Of a stretch of DNA of 64,000 nucleotides, positions 31,133 to 41,400 are shown one piece after another. The notes under the pieces are model-generated. The model was not told the DNA's origin. It saw only the letters and a program-made list of their open reading frames with translations, and ran no database searches. Source of the stretch: Craspedostauros australis (taxonomy: Eukaryota; Bacillariophyta; Bacillariophyceae; Mastogloiales; Achnanthaceae); NCBI GenBank assembly GCA_026770025.1, contig JAMXDE010000013.1, positions 1,896,384 to 1,960,383 on the forward strand, read 5' to 3'. The stretch's first letter is position 1; every line of letters starts with the position of its first letter. Made by a program: the position numbers and the translations under genes.

Positions 31133-32056
31133 ATAGTCCCTCTTGGATGGTGCAGTCCATACTCCCATGTAGTAATACATTGCCAGGAATATGTAAAGCT
31201 CAGAAATTGTGATGGCAGGAGCCATGCTGCCACTCTTCCGGAGATGGTTGTTGGAATGCCATTGGATTCTTTCCAGCAATGTAGATGGAAATATGATCTC
31301 CAGAAGGCTGTCCACTGTTGTCTTCACATTCCGGATGCCAGCAAATCTTGGCTTGTGATTTCCAATTGGTAGGGGAGAGTATGGAGGAGGAACCGTTGGA
31401 TGAAGCAGAGGTACTGGAGGAGTGGCAATGTTGTTGCCTGGGGAGGCTGTATGGCGGGATTTGCAGGGTGACTTGGTGGATTTGTTGGAGAAGACAGTGT
31501 TGTGCTGGGATTGCCCATCCATTGGTGTTGGGAATGGAGGGAAGTTCAGCTGCGGAAAGGTTCTCTGGTTGCTGTCATCACCAGTGAAGAATGCACAACC
31601 ATGGCAACTACCTCGTGTGGTGGTGGTGTCTCTGGAGAACTCTTGTGTGCTGCTGCTGTCAGTGTAGGATTTGTGTGTTGGTGAAGGGATGGGGCTGACA
31701 GTGCTGCCATTTGTGGCATTCTCCTGACCAGACTGATCACTTGTGTCATTGTCCAATGAGGAGGCAGTGATACCTGATGCAGGCAGATTTGGATTGCCCC
31801 AAACATTGCTGCTGTTGCAGGATTTGTTGTTTCCAAGGAAGTCTCTGTAGGTTGGACTTTGCTCAGAATTGGATGTGTTGTTGTTAGCTGCAAAGAAGAT
31901 GGCAGAGGAAGGCATTCCATTGAGGAATATGATGTGTGGCCGTGAGCTGCTGTAGGGTGATCTGTCGTATGCATGGTGCATGTGTGAGGGTGAGGTGGGT
32001 GATAGGCCTGTGCGGGGCGCAGGCTTTCGTGAAGGCTTTTTTTGGGGATCAACCAT
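31116..32056 (-). pseudogene. piggyBac-like transposase, N-terminal part
   Basis: Minus-strand frame from a candidate ATG at 32,056 (MVDPQKKPSRK) to the LINE insertion. The first 220 residues are Ser/Pro/Asn-rich and low in complexity. Then comes the recognisable piggyBac N-terminal domain: LLERIQWHSNN, AITISELYIFLAMYYYMGV and PSKRDYWRATRV. The reading continues at 14,844 downward with the DDE part. A further in-frame ATG at 32,095 lies in the edge of the upstream satellite and is less likely. The first catalytic Asp is in the other half. Confidence 0.75.
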
Positions 32057-32077
32057 GACAAAGCTTTTGAATTGGGT

Positions 32078-32709
32078 GATGTCGTGATGCTGCAATGATG
32101 TGATGTCGCAATGTTGGGATGCTGCAATGTTGCGATGCTGTGATGCTGCGATGTTGTGATGATGTGATGTTGCAATGCTGCGATACTATGATACTGTGAT
32201 GATGTGATGCTGCCATGTCACAATGTTGTGATGTTGGGATGCTGTGATGCTGCAATGTTGCGATGCTGCGATGTTGGGATGCTGTGATCTTGCGATGCTG
32301 CGATGCTGTGATGGTGTGATGCTGCAATGATGTGATGCTGCAATGTTGGGATGCTGTGATGCCGAGATGCTGCAATGCTGTGATACTGCAATCTTGCAAT
32401 GCTGTGATGCTGTGATGCTGCGATGCCGCAATGCTGTGACGCTGCAATGTTGGGATGCTGTGATGCTGCGATGTTGGGATGCTGTGACGCTGCGATGATG
32501 TGATGCTGCGATGTTGGGATGCTGTGATGCTGCGATCTTGCAATGCTGTGACGCTGCGATGTTGGGATGCTGTGATGCCGCGATGCTGTGATGTTGGGAT
32601 GCTGCAATGTTGTGATGCTGCGATGCTGCGATGTTGTGATGTAGCCATCCTGTGATGTTGTGATGCTGTGATGCTCACATGATGCGATGCTCACATGCTG
32701 TGATGCTCG
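32078..32709. repeat. Satellite with 8-bp period (consensus GATGCTGY)
   Basis: About 630 bp, roughly 79 units of 8 bp, mostly GATGCTGT, GATGCTGC and GATGTTGG with changes mainly at positions 5 and 8; a 24-bp higher-order pattern is visible in places. Because 8 is not a multiple of 3, each minus-strand frame reads the same eight-residue pattern of Ser, Gln, His, Ile and Thr without stops. Those ORFs are a consequence of the repeat, not genes. Confidence 0.92.
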
Positions 32710-33906
32710 TTGAACGGTAAGAGAAGCAGGCACCACAACCCGCAAGCAGCACATTGGTAGCAAGAGGCATGCTGATACGTAACAACAAAGGCATGACGTG
32801 TGGGTGTTGGCAAGGAAGCGGATTCGAAAAACGAAAATGCGACTTCGCCAATTTGGCGATTCGCGTCTCGCCAATGGAATGAGTGACAGTCCCGCAGCTC
32901 AAAATCGATTCACGAGTACTTTAGGCAACTATATCAACCTAAAGACAGTAACAGACATATAAATGGGATAGCATGGTTGGAAACAGGAGCTCGAGAAGAT
33001 TAAGAATATGCAAAAGAAAGAGGTTCCCACTTGTAGGCGTTGGGGTCAAAAATTCGACTAACTGATTTCGATTTGTTTATCGCCCAATTATTGGGCGATA
33101 GGTCGTAAAGGGATAGTACCATACGCTGCCTTTTGATGCCATGGTGCCTCCCGCAGGTCACTTGCGCAATGCCAATGTGCAGATGATGTACAATAGTAAC
33201 GAAGAGACGAGATCTTTCGATTACCTCTCGATTCCCACCCATGCATGGTGTTCCGTGTGATTCGATCAGCCAACCTGATGAGGGAGGATGCGATGAGAGC
33301 ATCGATCCTGCAAACTCGTAGAGTCGAGGAGGGCTGAGCTGTCCCATCGTCATCGCAGCCTTGGCGAGCAAGCTTTAGGAAGGCATTCCGCTCTCAGTCG
33401 TGGGTGGTGGTGACCCCCCATGTGCCATGGGGCTTGTTTGTTTGCGTGTCTGTGTAGGCTTGTATGGAGACTATGATGCTCGACTTGTATCATCGGTCGA
33501 TGCCCCCCGTTGTGCATCGGTACATGGATGCGCATGCCATGATCATCCCATGAATGTGAATACTCGCGGCTCGCAATTTTGCAAGAGAGACGATCGGGTG
33601 AGACGGCGATCTCATCATGGTGGAGTACAAGAGGGAGGGTATGGAATGCGCCCTTCGAACTTTTTCATGTCGTTTGGAAGGATGGTGAAGACGGCGACGA
33701 TGACGATGGTGTGTGACGGAGCAGTTCCAAGCCACTCTCCTCTCAGGCACACGAGCACCGGTCGTCAAAACGACCATGGCGCACTCAGACGCCATCGTTT
33801 TCCATCGCCATCGTTCATACGCACAGTAGCTGCTGCTCAGCGATCGTCAGCCATCACCCATCTACCCAAACTGGACGAACACTGCTGATCACAAGCTCGC
33901 GTGAAA
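32710..33906. other. About 1.2 kb with no recognisable gene
   Basis: ORFs here are short and overlapping and show no family motif. The only structure seen is two small perfect hairpins (32,845-32,859 and 33,078-33,100). The piggyBac 5' end and any terminal repeat would be expected here but could not be identified. Confidence 0.6.
33078..33100. repeat. Perfect inverted repeat, 10-bp arms
   Basis: TATCGCCCAA, then TTA, then TTGGGCGATA. A related shorter palindrome, TCGCCAATTTGGCGA, lies at 32,845-32,859. Function unknown; possibly a remnant terminal structure. Confidence 0.5.
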
Positions 33907-34071
33907 TGTCAAAGTGCACAAGTAACTACTGTAGACGTATTGGCCCGTTGTTGCGTGCCCTGGTCGGACCTCTTGTTCTTTCTTTGTGAGTTGTCCGAAG
34001 ACAAACCTCCGACCAGTATTTGTGACTAATATGATTAGTAAAGAGGTAAGAAGGTACAGAGAAAGTTGTCA
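33907..34071 (-). repeat. 3' LTR of element C
   Basis: 165 bp, TGTCAAAG...GTTGTCA on the plus strand, with a 5-bp perfect inverted terminus. Preceded (minus strand) by AAGGGGCG, a short polypurine tract. Its first three bases, TGA, also serve as the stop codon of pol. Confidence 0.93.
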
Positions 34072-36747
34072 CGCCCCTTGATCTCGAGGTAGACCCGGAT
34101 AGAAGAGAGCGGTGACAAGAAGTGTTAGTTGTGGCCTCGCCAATGCCTTGGTGAGCATATCAGCGAAGTTGTGGATCGACGGGACGTGTACTGGGACCAG
34201 TATCCCGGCGCCGACGGCCTCACGGACCCGATGGAATGAGATGGCCACATGCTTCTTTTGCAGTAGGCTGTCTGCGATGGTCGTGTTCGAGATTACTGAA
34301 TTGTTGTCACAGAAAGTGACCGCGGGTGATTTGACGCGTACTCCCAGCGATCGGAGCGCGTATCGTAGTGCAATGATTTCCTCCGTCACGGACCGCATAG
34401 CGTTGAATTCCGCGCCGTATGTTGACGTGGTAACCGATGTTTGCCTCTTGCTTGTGAAATACACAGGAGTCCTGCCAAGGAATAGTATGATCCCAGTGTT
34501 GGATCGCCGTGTGACAAGATCGTGTGCGTGGTCCGCATCGACGAACGCATACATAGGCAGCTCAGGGTAGATCGGCTTGGGCGATCGGTCGTCGATTTCC
34601 TCCGCCGCCTCAGGATATTCTTCCTTCATTTGCGCCACCAATTCTGGGTTGGACGGCGTCGAGTTGAAGTTGTCAAGTATCATGGGCCTGGAGTCGACTT
34701 GCGTTCGGAGTGTGGACTTTCCTTTCAGGTAGCCCCAGATCTTGAGTGCTCGCACAAGATGTCCTTTTCGTGGTGATGCAGTGAATCGAGAAAGTGAAGA
34801 AGTTGCAAAGGCGACGTCGAAACGTCCAAGTTGAACGACCCAGTTCAGCATGCCGATAAGTTGCTGGAACTGCTAGTGTTCATCAGGTGTTAGTAGTTCG
34901 GTATCGTCCGTCTCCGGATGATCCTTGTTGCGCATCGGTACTTGCTGTTCGTGCAGCGTGCCATGTTGTCGCTCGACTTTGTCCAGCGCATTGACGATGT
35001 ACTTGTCGCATCCGACACTCCATTTGCCTTTCGCATTCTTGGAGTAGTTGTTGCCCAGATAGTATTTGGGTGGTCCAATGTCTTTGATCGTGTCGACCTG
35101 TTGGATAGACTTCATGTATTGATCTGGATCCTTGGCCACGATCTTGAAGTCGTCGACATGCGTGCAGATGTAATCGTAGCCAGTGTCGTCTCTGAGCTTG
35201 ATCCATACATCTTGGTCGTGTCGCGATGGGGAGAACCCCATGGATGAGAGTGTGTTTGCGAAGTGAGCGTGGAATCGTTGTGCACTCGATCTGAGTCCAT
35301 ACAGCGCCTTCTTGAGCACGATTGTCTGGCCTTCACGGTGGTCGAATTCCTTGGCGGCTCTCGCGTAGATTCTCTCGTTGGTGTATGCGTTGACGAATGC
35401 ATTGCCCACATCGCCGCATAGTTGCTTCAGCTTGTTGGTGTCTGCAATGACGTCGAGTATGCGAACACTGGTGGACTTCACTGTGGACGAGTATACTCTG
35501 ATGTTGTCAGCAAGCTCGATGAGGTGACCTCCGGCGACCAGACGCCCCTTGCGTCGCAGATCTTGTTTGACTGCGAAGATCAGCCGTAGCTTGGTGCTCT
35601 GATAGTCTGAGGAAGGTTGATGAGTGGATGGGTGAAATTCGAAGCAGTCGAGCTCGATGAGAGCATCGATCTCCTTCTTGGCTGCGTCGCGCCAAAGTGT
35701 ATTCCCATTCGCTTCGTCAAGCTGGAGTGCGTGCTTCATGTTGCATGGCACTTCCACTCCGTACTGGAACATGGTGGCAAAGACGTCCTTCTTTGGTTTC
35801 TTCTTCCCTGGCCGTATGCGTCTCAGTATGGATATGTTGTCGTCGTCGTCAATTGTGAATTGGTGCGTGCGCTCGATGCGTTGCATGCGTCGTCGGATCG
35901 CTCGCACGGCGTGCTTTGCCCATTTCAGCATTGTTGTCGACTGCCGATTGTGTCTGTCATGCCGTTTCGGTTCGTTTGCGATGATGTATCTCGCCACGAT
36001 CTCAGGATGGTCTGCCCTCAGGATGTCGTATCTGAACCATTGTGTCTCGTCGTTGTCCCATTTCGCGTTGAGATGAAGATGTCCGTCTCGGAATGAATGG
36101 CCTGCGACAGATGTGATGGCTGGATCGTTCGTTTCGTCCTTGGTGATCTGATTTTGGAACATTTCGTCATGCTCGCGCTCAGCCAGAGTGTCGATACGCC
36201 CCTGAATCCGTCGCTTGGGAGGATCTGGGATCCTCACCGGCTCGTAGTCATCGGATTCGTCCGAGATGTTGCCAGTGGATCGATCGTCGTCCCCGTCGTC
36301 GTCGGATATTGCGCCCGTGGGCCCGCTGTCGCGGTCGTTGTCGTCGTCTGCGACGATATTTGGCTGACCGAACCATCGGTCTTCATTGGGAGTGCTGTTT
36401 TCATTCACCGCGACGCCCCTGACCTCCGGTGGTCCTGCTTCAGGGATGCAAGCTGCCGCCCCTGACCGCACGGCAATTGCGTCGATGGCCTCACGGACCT
36501 GTCGAGCAAGTTTCGCCGGCATAGTCTTGGTTCGTGCCCGCTGCCCCGATTCGCCATTGGTTTGATAGTGGATCAGATCGAGGCGTGCGATTCGTTGCAC
36601 TTCCTCGTCGGTAATTTGCGGTGCACTTGCGTCTTCCGCGATTCGTGGTTTCACGATGTTGCGCACCAGGGCCGTGCCCTTGGTTACGTCTTCGCCTTTT
36701 GGCGACCAAATGTGATAGGTGAAAGGGTCCCCATGGTCCCCATGCAA
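34069..36747 (-). pseudogene. Element C pol: RT and RNase H, one TAG and an upstream frameshift
   Basis: One frame from about 36,747 to TGA 34,071-34,069, interrupted by TAG at 34,873-34,875 (…DEH-stop-QFQQLIGML). RT: RRKGRLVAGGHL, CGDVGNAFVN, KKALYGLRSSAQ and THVDDFKIV (Asp pair 35,149-35,154; His-Val-Asp-Asp instead of the usual Tyr-Val-Asp-Asp). RNase H: AFVDADHAHDL, TYGAEFNAM, FCDNNSV, HNFADMLTKAL. The upstream linker from integrase is acidic. The frame joins the integrase piece by a one-base-type shift near 36,720-36,745, where a 9-bp CATGGGGAC unit is duplicated. Both breaks would stop a full Pol from being made, so this copy is dead unless the breaks are sequence errors. Confidence 0.82.
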
Positions 36748-37833
36748 TCCCCAAGAAATGCCCAGGTTTGAATGGGTGGTGCGGGAACTTCGTCATCGGC
36801 TCAAAATACCAGACCGGCTGAAAGAATGTGAACCGGAACATGGAGATGTCCGGCGTGTTGCCTTGTAGCATCTCGATTGGAGTGCGCCATTGAATGCTTT
36901 CTTTGGCGGTGTAGTTCCACACGTCGATAACATGTTGCACTGCGTGACACCAAAACGTGAGCGGTGCAGTCGCGGCCCAGAGCATCTGATACGCGTGTCG
37001 CTTGATGTTCCCGATGGCTCGCTCTGCGCGGTTCTGGTTCTGGTTCATTGGAGCGGTGAAGGAGTGCTTGATCATGTACCTTGTGGTTACAGCCTTCCAT
37101 GCCTTACCGGCTTGGACTTGCGAGTTGTCCGAGATGAGTAGATCCGGTGCCCCGACCTGCACAATGAATTCCATCAGCGCCCCTGGTGTCATCGCCTCCC
37201 TTTGGAGCGGCTTGGCCCAGATGAACTTGGATTCGCTGTGTGTGAAGAGTTGGATGCATCGGTATTGTCGGATGGATGGGACCGTGGAGAAAAATGGATC
37301 TGTGTCCACCCTTCCCTTGATTCGGTATGGTTGCAACGCACCTACTTGCTGTGCTCGATACTGCCTTGGGATGAGTCTTGACTCGGCCTCGATGGGTGTG
37401 TCGGCCAGCTGGGTGGATGCTTCCTTGGTCTTCGCCACCACTTGTGGTGGGAGATGTTGGAATACTTTGTCGAAGTCGACATGTGTGTGGGATCGCCTGA
37501 GGCGTCGGTGCCTGTCGCAAATCGTGATGTGCGCGGCTTGGGTGAGCTTGTGAGCTGTTGGTCTGCGGATTGGGATGCGTAGGGTATTGCTGTCATGGTT
37601 CGCCAGTGGGATGCTGATGTCGCCAGACGATATCCGTTGCTGCCCGTCGTGTTGTCGAAGTCTGTCGTAGACGCGAACTCCGGAAGCACGCATGTGGTGT
37701 GTGTTGAATAGCGACTCCATCTGCCGTGGATGCTTGTCGAGAGCCACGAAGAATGCCTTGATGAGAATCACTCCGCCTTGCGGTGAATCGTATGCAGTCA
37801 CTGCGTCAACCATTGCAAACGCTTCGACCGGTG
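36720..37833 (-). pseudogene. Element C pol: end of protease and integrase
   Basis: Continuation of the protease frame from 45,739 across element D; with one CCGGTG removed the join is in frame (GATVDSP|VEAFAMVD). The protease C-terminus (HHMRASGVRVYDR) is followed by a His-rich region, then the integrase core. Candidate D-D-E residues are in DTDPFFS (near 37,300), LISDNSQ (near 37,130) and NQNRAERAIG (near 37,025). The region after it (WRTPIEMLQGNTPD) resembles the usual copia integrase C-terminal segment. Frame is lost at about 36,720, where the RT frame takes over. Bases 37,834-37,975 of the apparent ORF are LTR of D, not protein of C. Confidence 0.8.
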
Positions 37834-38399
37834 TGTTGGAAGGCTCCGCGCACGGAGAATCGGTAGTAGTCACACTCTTTGTCGAAAGTGTTTCTGTTAC
37901 TGTTACTGTTGTTGCTATTGATTGTTGGTGAGCGAGCGTGGGGTATGAGATGATCAAGATGCTCTCTTGATCCATCTCTTCCCTGCTCTCATTGCTTGGT
38001 GCAATCCTCTTGCACCTCCATGCACATTGCTCTCATGTTGCTCGTTGATGTTGACTTGATCGTTAACGTTGTCGTTTCTCTCTCGTTGTCTCGTCGTTGT
38101 TCCGTTCTCGGGTTTTGTTGAATCTGATGATTGATCGAATCTGATGGAATATTCACAACATATTTCATTCCTGTAGACCTGGTAGTTAAGGTCTCGATGT
38201 GACGTCACGTGTGATGGATACTGTGGTATCCGCTGGTATCGCGGTATCCTGGCGTCGTAGTATCGCGGTGTCTTCGTGGTATAGCGATGGTATCGCTGTG
38301 ACGTCATAGTTTTGTGTCGTGATTCCGCCACCGAATAGTCTAGATGGCGGCAAGCAAGTGTGACTGATGCATACACATCCGAGTACACACATTCCGACA
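37834..38399 (-). repeat. 3' LTR of copia element D
   Basis: 566 bp, TGTTGGAAGG...TTCCGACA on the plus strand, apparently identical to 45,173-45,738. Contains two perfect CRE palindromes TGACGTCA (38,200-38,207; 38,299-38,306) bracketing a cluster of GGTATC repeats. Confidence 0.96.
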
Positions 38400-38418
38400 C
38401 CCTTCCTGTAGGCGTCAG

Positions 38419-41400
38419 TCATTCGCTGCTGTCGCCAGTGTGTAGGTAGGACTTCTCGTGTTCGCGCTGTAGCTCTGACTTGATGTTCTTCGTGAAGCCG
38501 TCGCTTCGGTTGTTCTCTGATTTGACAAAGATGATTTCGATCAGCTTGTCATTCACCATGTTTCGGACGTAATGATGGCGTACGTCGATATGGCGGGAGC
38601 GTTGCGATGTTGAGGGATTCTTCGCGATGAAGATCGCTCCAACGTTGTCGACTCTCACGGTGATTGGAGTCTTCACTGGCACTCCCACACTCTCCAGGAG
38701 TTGCATCACAAAGAAGATCTCCTTCGCCGCTTCGGATAGCGCGATGTACTCTGCCTCTGATGAACTGAGGGTCACTGCCTTCTGCGCCTTGGATCGCCAG
38801 AGGATAGGGACTTGACAGAGGTAGAGAATGAATCCGCCGACACTGATGCGAGTGTCCTTGTCTCCGGCGTATTCGCTGTCGCAGAACATCTCCATGTTCC
38901 ATGCGCTGTTGTCTGTCATGACGGGATGGATCTTCAGACCGTAGTGCTTCGTGTCGATGACGTATTTGATGATACGCCGCATCTCCTTGGTTGCAGCCTT
39001 GGTTGGTCCATCCAGTACCTTCGTCAGCTCTCTGACAGGATTGGCGATGTCGGGACGCGAATGCTTGATTAGGAAAAGAAGCATTCCCACTCCCTTGCGA
39101 TAGTCAGCATGCTCTGCTGCATCTACCTTCTGCAATCCGTTCTCTTCGGATGGGCGAACGATGCTCTGGCTTGGCGTCCCTGGCGTCGCGTAGCGCTGCA
39201 TCTTCTCCACCTCTGCACCAAACTCGGTGATCAGGTTTCGGATCAGATGTGGCTGGCGTAGGACGGCTCTTGTCTTGTCTGCGTTGAGCTGGATGTTGCA
39301 GCTGAGGTAGTCACCCAAACCCTTCTCGATGGTGACCTTGAACTTGCTCTTCTGGATGTCGATCATGAATTGCTCGAGCGCCTTCTGATGACCGCAGCAG
39401 AAGCAGTCGTCAACGTAGATCGCCACGATGACTGTTTCGTTCTTCGTCTTGCGATGGAAGAGACACGGATCCGCCGCGCTCTGGTCGAATCGCATTCCCT
39501 TCAGTGTTGACACCAGCATCTTGTACCACTGGCGCGCGCTCTGGACCAGCCCGTAGATTGGCTTGTGTAGCAGCAGCGCTTCATCTGGTGTGCTGTCCAT
39601 TCCGCTTGGACAATTCATGTACACCTCTTCTTCGAGGTCGCCGTACAAGAATGCCGTGACGACGTCCACGAGTGCGCAGTCCATCTTCTGCAGCATCATG
39701 ATCACCATCATCACACGGTACGTGACGTCGTGGATGACAGGCGAGTGGTGCTCTTGGTAGTCCACTCCTGCAATCTGTGAGTAGCCGCAAGCCACCAGAC
39801 GCGCTCGATAGGTTCCATTGCGCTTTAATTTAAACACCCATTTGCACTTGCAGCATCTGCGGTCTCTTGGAATCGATGAGCGCTTGATCTTGCTGTAGAC
39901 GGATCGAGCATCCATCGAACCAAACTCCTTTGCGATGGCAGCTCTGTAGCCCTTCCGGTGTGTTGCATTCGGATGGTTGAATGCTTGGTCGAAGGTTGAT
40001 GGCTCGATGTGTGTCGGTGTCTCTCCTGTCTCATCTTGGGTGGTTGCGCAGATCTCTGTCTCGACATCGTCGGTGCTGATTGCGTTGTTACCGAATAGAG
40101 CATCCGTAACTGCGTTGGTGATGTCCGATGGAGGGGAGTCGCTGTCTTCGTCGTCCGTAGCTTCGTCGTTCTCCTCATTCTCGTCGGTGGTGTCGTCATT
40201 GATTTCGTCATCGTCGTTGGTCTCCTCGCTGCTGTCCTGATCGTGGTCTGTGTTGCTCTTGTCGTCGTCGGTGTCGCTTCCCCTATTGAAGACGGATAGG
40301 TTGGTTGTGAACCGTTTGCCTTCATGCTTCTCTTTCTTTCCTGGCTTGTTGTAGTTCGCAAGATTGCGCAATTCGCTCTTTCCTTTCACGTTGGATGGCA
40401 GCGACGCACGCGACTTCGCATTCGTTTTTGCTTGATGCTTGCTTCGCTCGATGTATCGCTGTTGTCGCTCGCTGCGAGCGGTATCGCGCTTGCTTGGTCG
40501 TTTTGGGGGATCAGCAGTCGTGGTGCGACTAATTTTTGGATCGTTGTTCGCCTCGTGCGAACGCTTACGTGATGTTGGCGGAGTGCGGAGGATGCTTGGC
40601 GGGACACTCGGTGGGGCAACATGTTCGATGTCGCTCACTGTGTCGTCGTCGACGGGAATCGCGTCAACCTCTTCTTCGGACACAGTCCCTTCGTCCACTG
40701 GTGTGGTCGTCGTCTCGCTCGCGAGACCTGGTGAGTCCTTCTTCGCACTCGCGTTGTTGTTGGTGTCGTCATCGTCCTCATCGTCGTCGTCTGAGAGGAC
40801 GTGGTAGGAATTCGCGTCGGCGAATGATACAGAGCGTCGCTTTGGCTTGGTTCGAGCTGTGTGGGACGGCGCTGTCCCTTCCCTTCCGACCAGGATGAAT
40901 CTGTCATCGTCGGTCTCCGTTGGGTGCTCGGCATCGGTTGCGACGATCTGACTCCCTTCCGGCTTCCCATCGTCCGTGCCGTAGGTCCAACCCTTGAAGT
41001 GCCCGTACGATCTGTTGAGCCATTTCACGTCTCTGGTGCAAACGATGGACTTGGTGGATGGACGGTACATGTTGTAGACGCCGGATCCATGCTGTGGAGC
41101 ATATCTGACGAACAACATCGCCTCGCCTCTGTTCTGGAGTTTCGCCGTCATGCCTCCATAGGCCGTCTTGACGACTCCGACTTCGCCGAAGGTACGTAGT
41201 CCGCTTGCATACTTCGGATCCTCTCCGAAGAATAGATGGTGTGGCGACTTGGTCTGTCCCTTCGCCACGGTGATGTTGGCGACCGCGGTCGCGACGTTGG
41301 CTGCTGCAGCCCATAGCCCATGTCTGTGCTCTTCGTTGAGCTGGGCGCCGTTCAGCATGGATCGCATCTTCGTGTACAAGTATGCAAACTTGCGCTCCAC

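Noticed and set aside
32049-32874. Ser/Gln/His-repeat proteins in all three minus frames
   Set aside because: Automatic result of the 8-bp satellite; no independent coding evidence. The array is also not CRISPR-like (no spacers).
33400-33888. 162-codon plus-strand ORF
   Set aside because: No signal, domain or biased composition; overlapped by an equally plausible minus ORF. Treated as non-coding.
36700-36760. Programmed frameshift between integrase and RT of element C
   Set aside because: No slippery heptamer or pseudoknot seen; a local 9-bp duplication and other breaks nearby favour decay.
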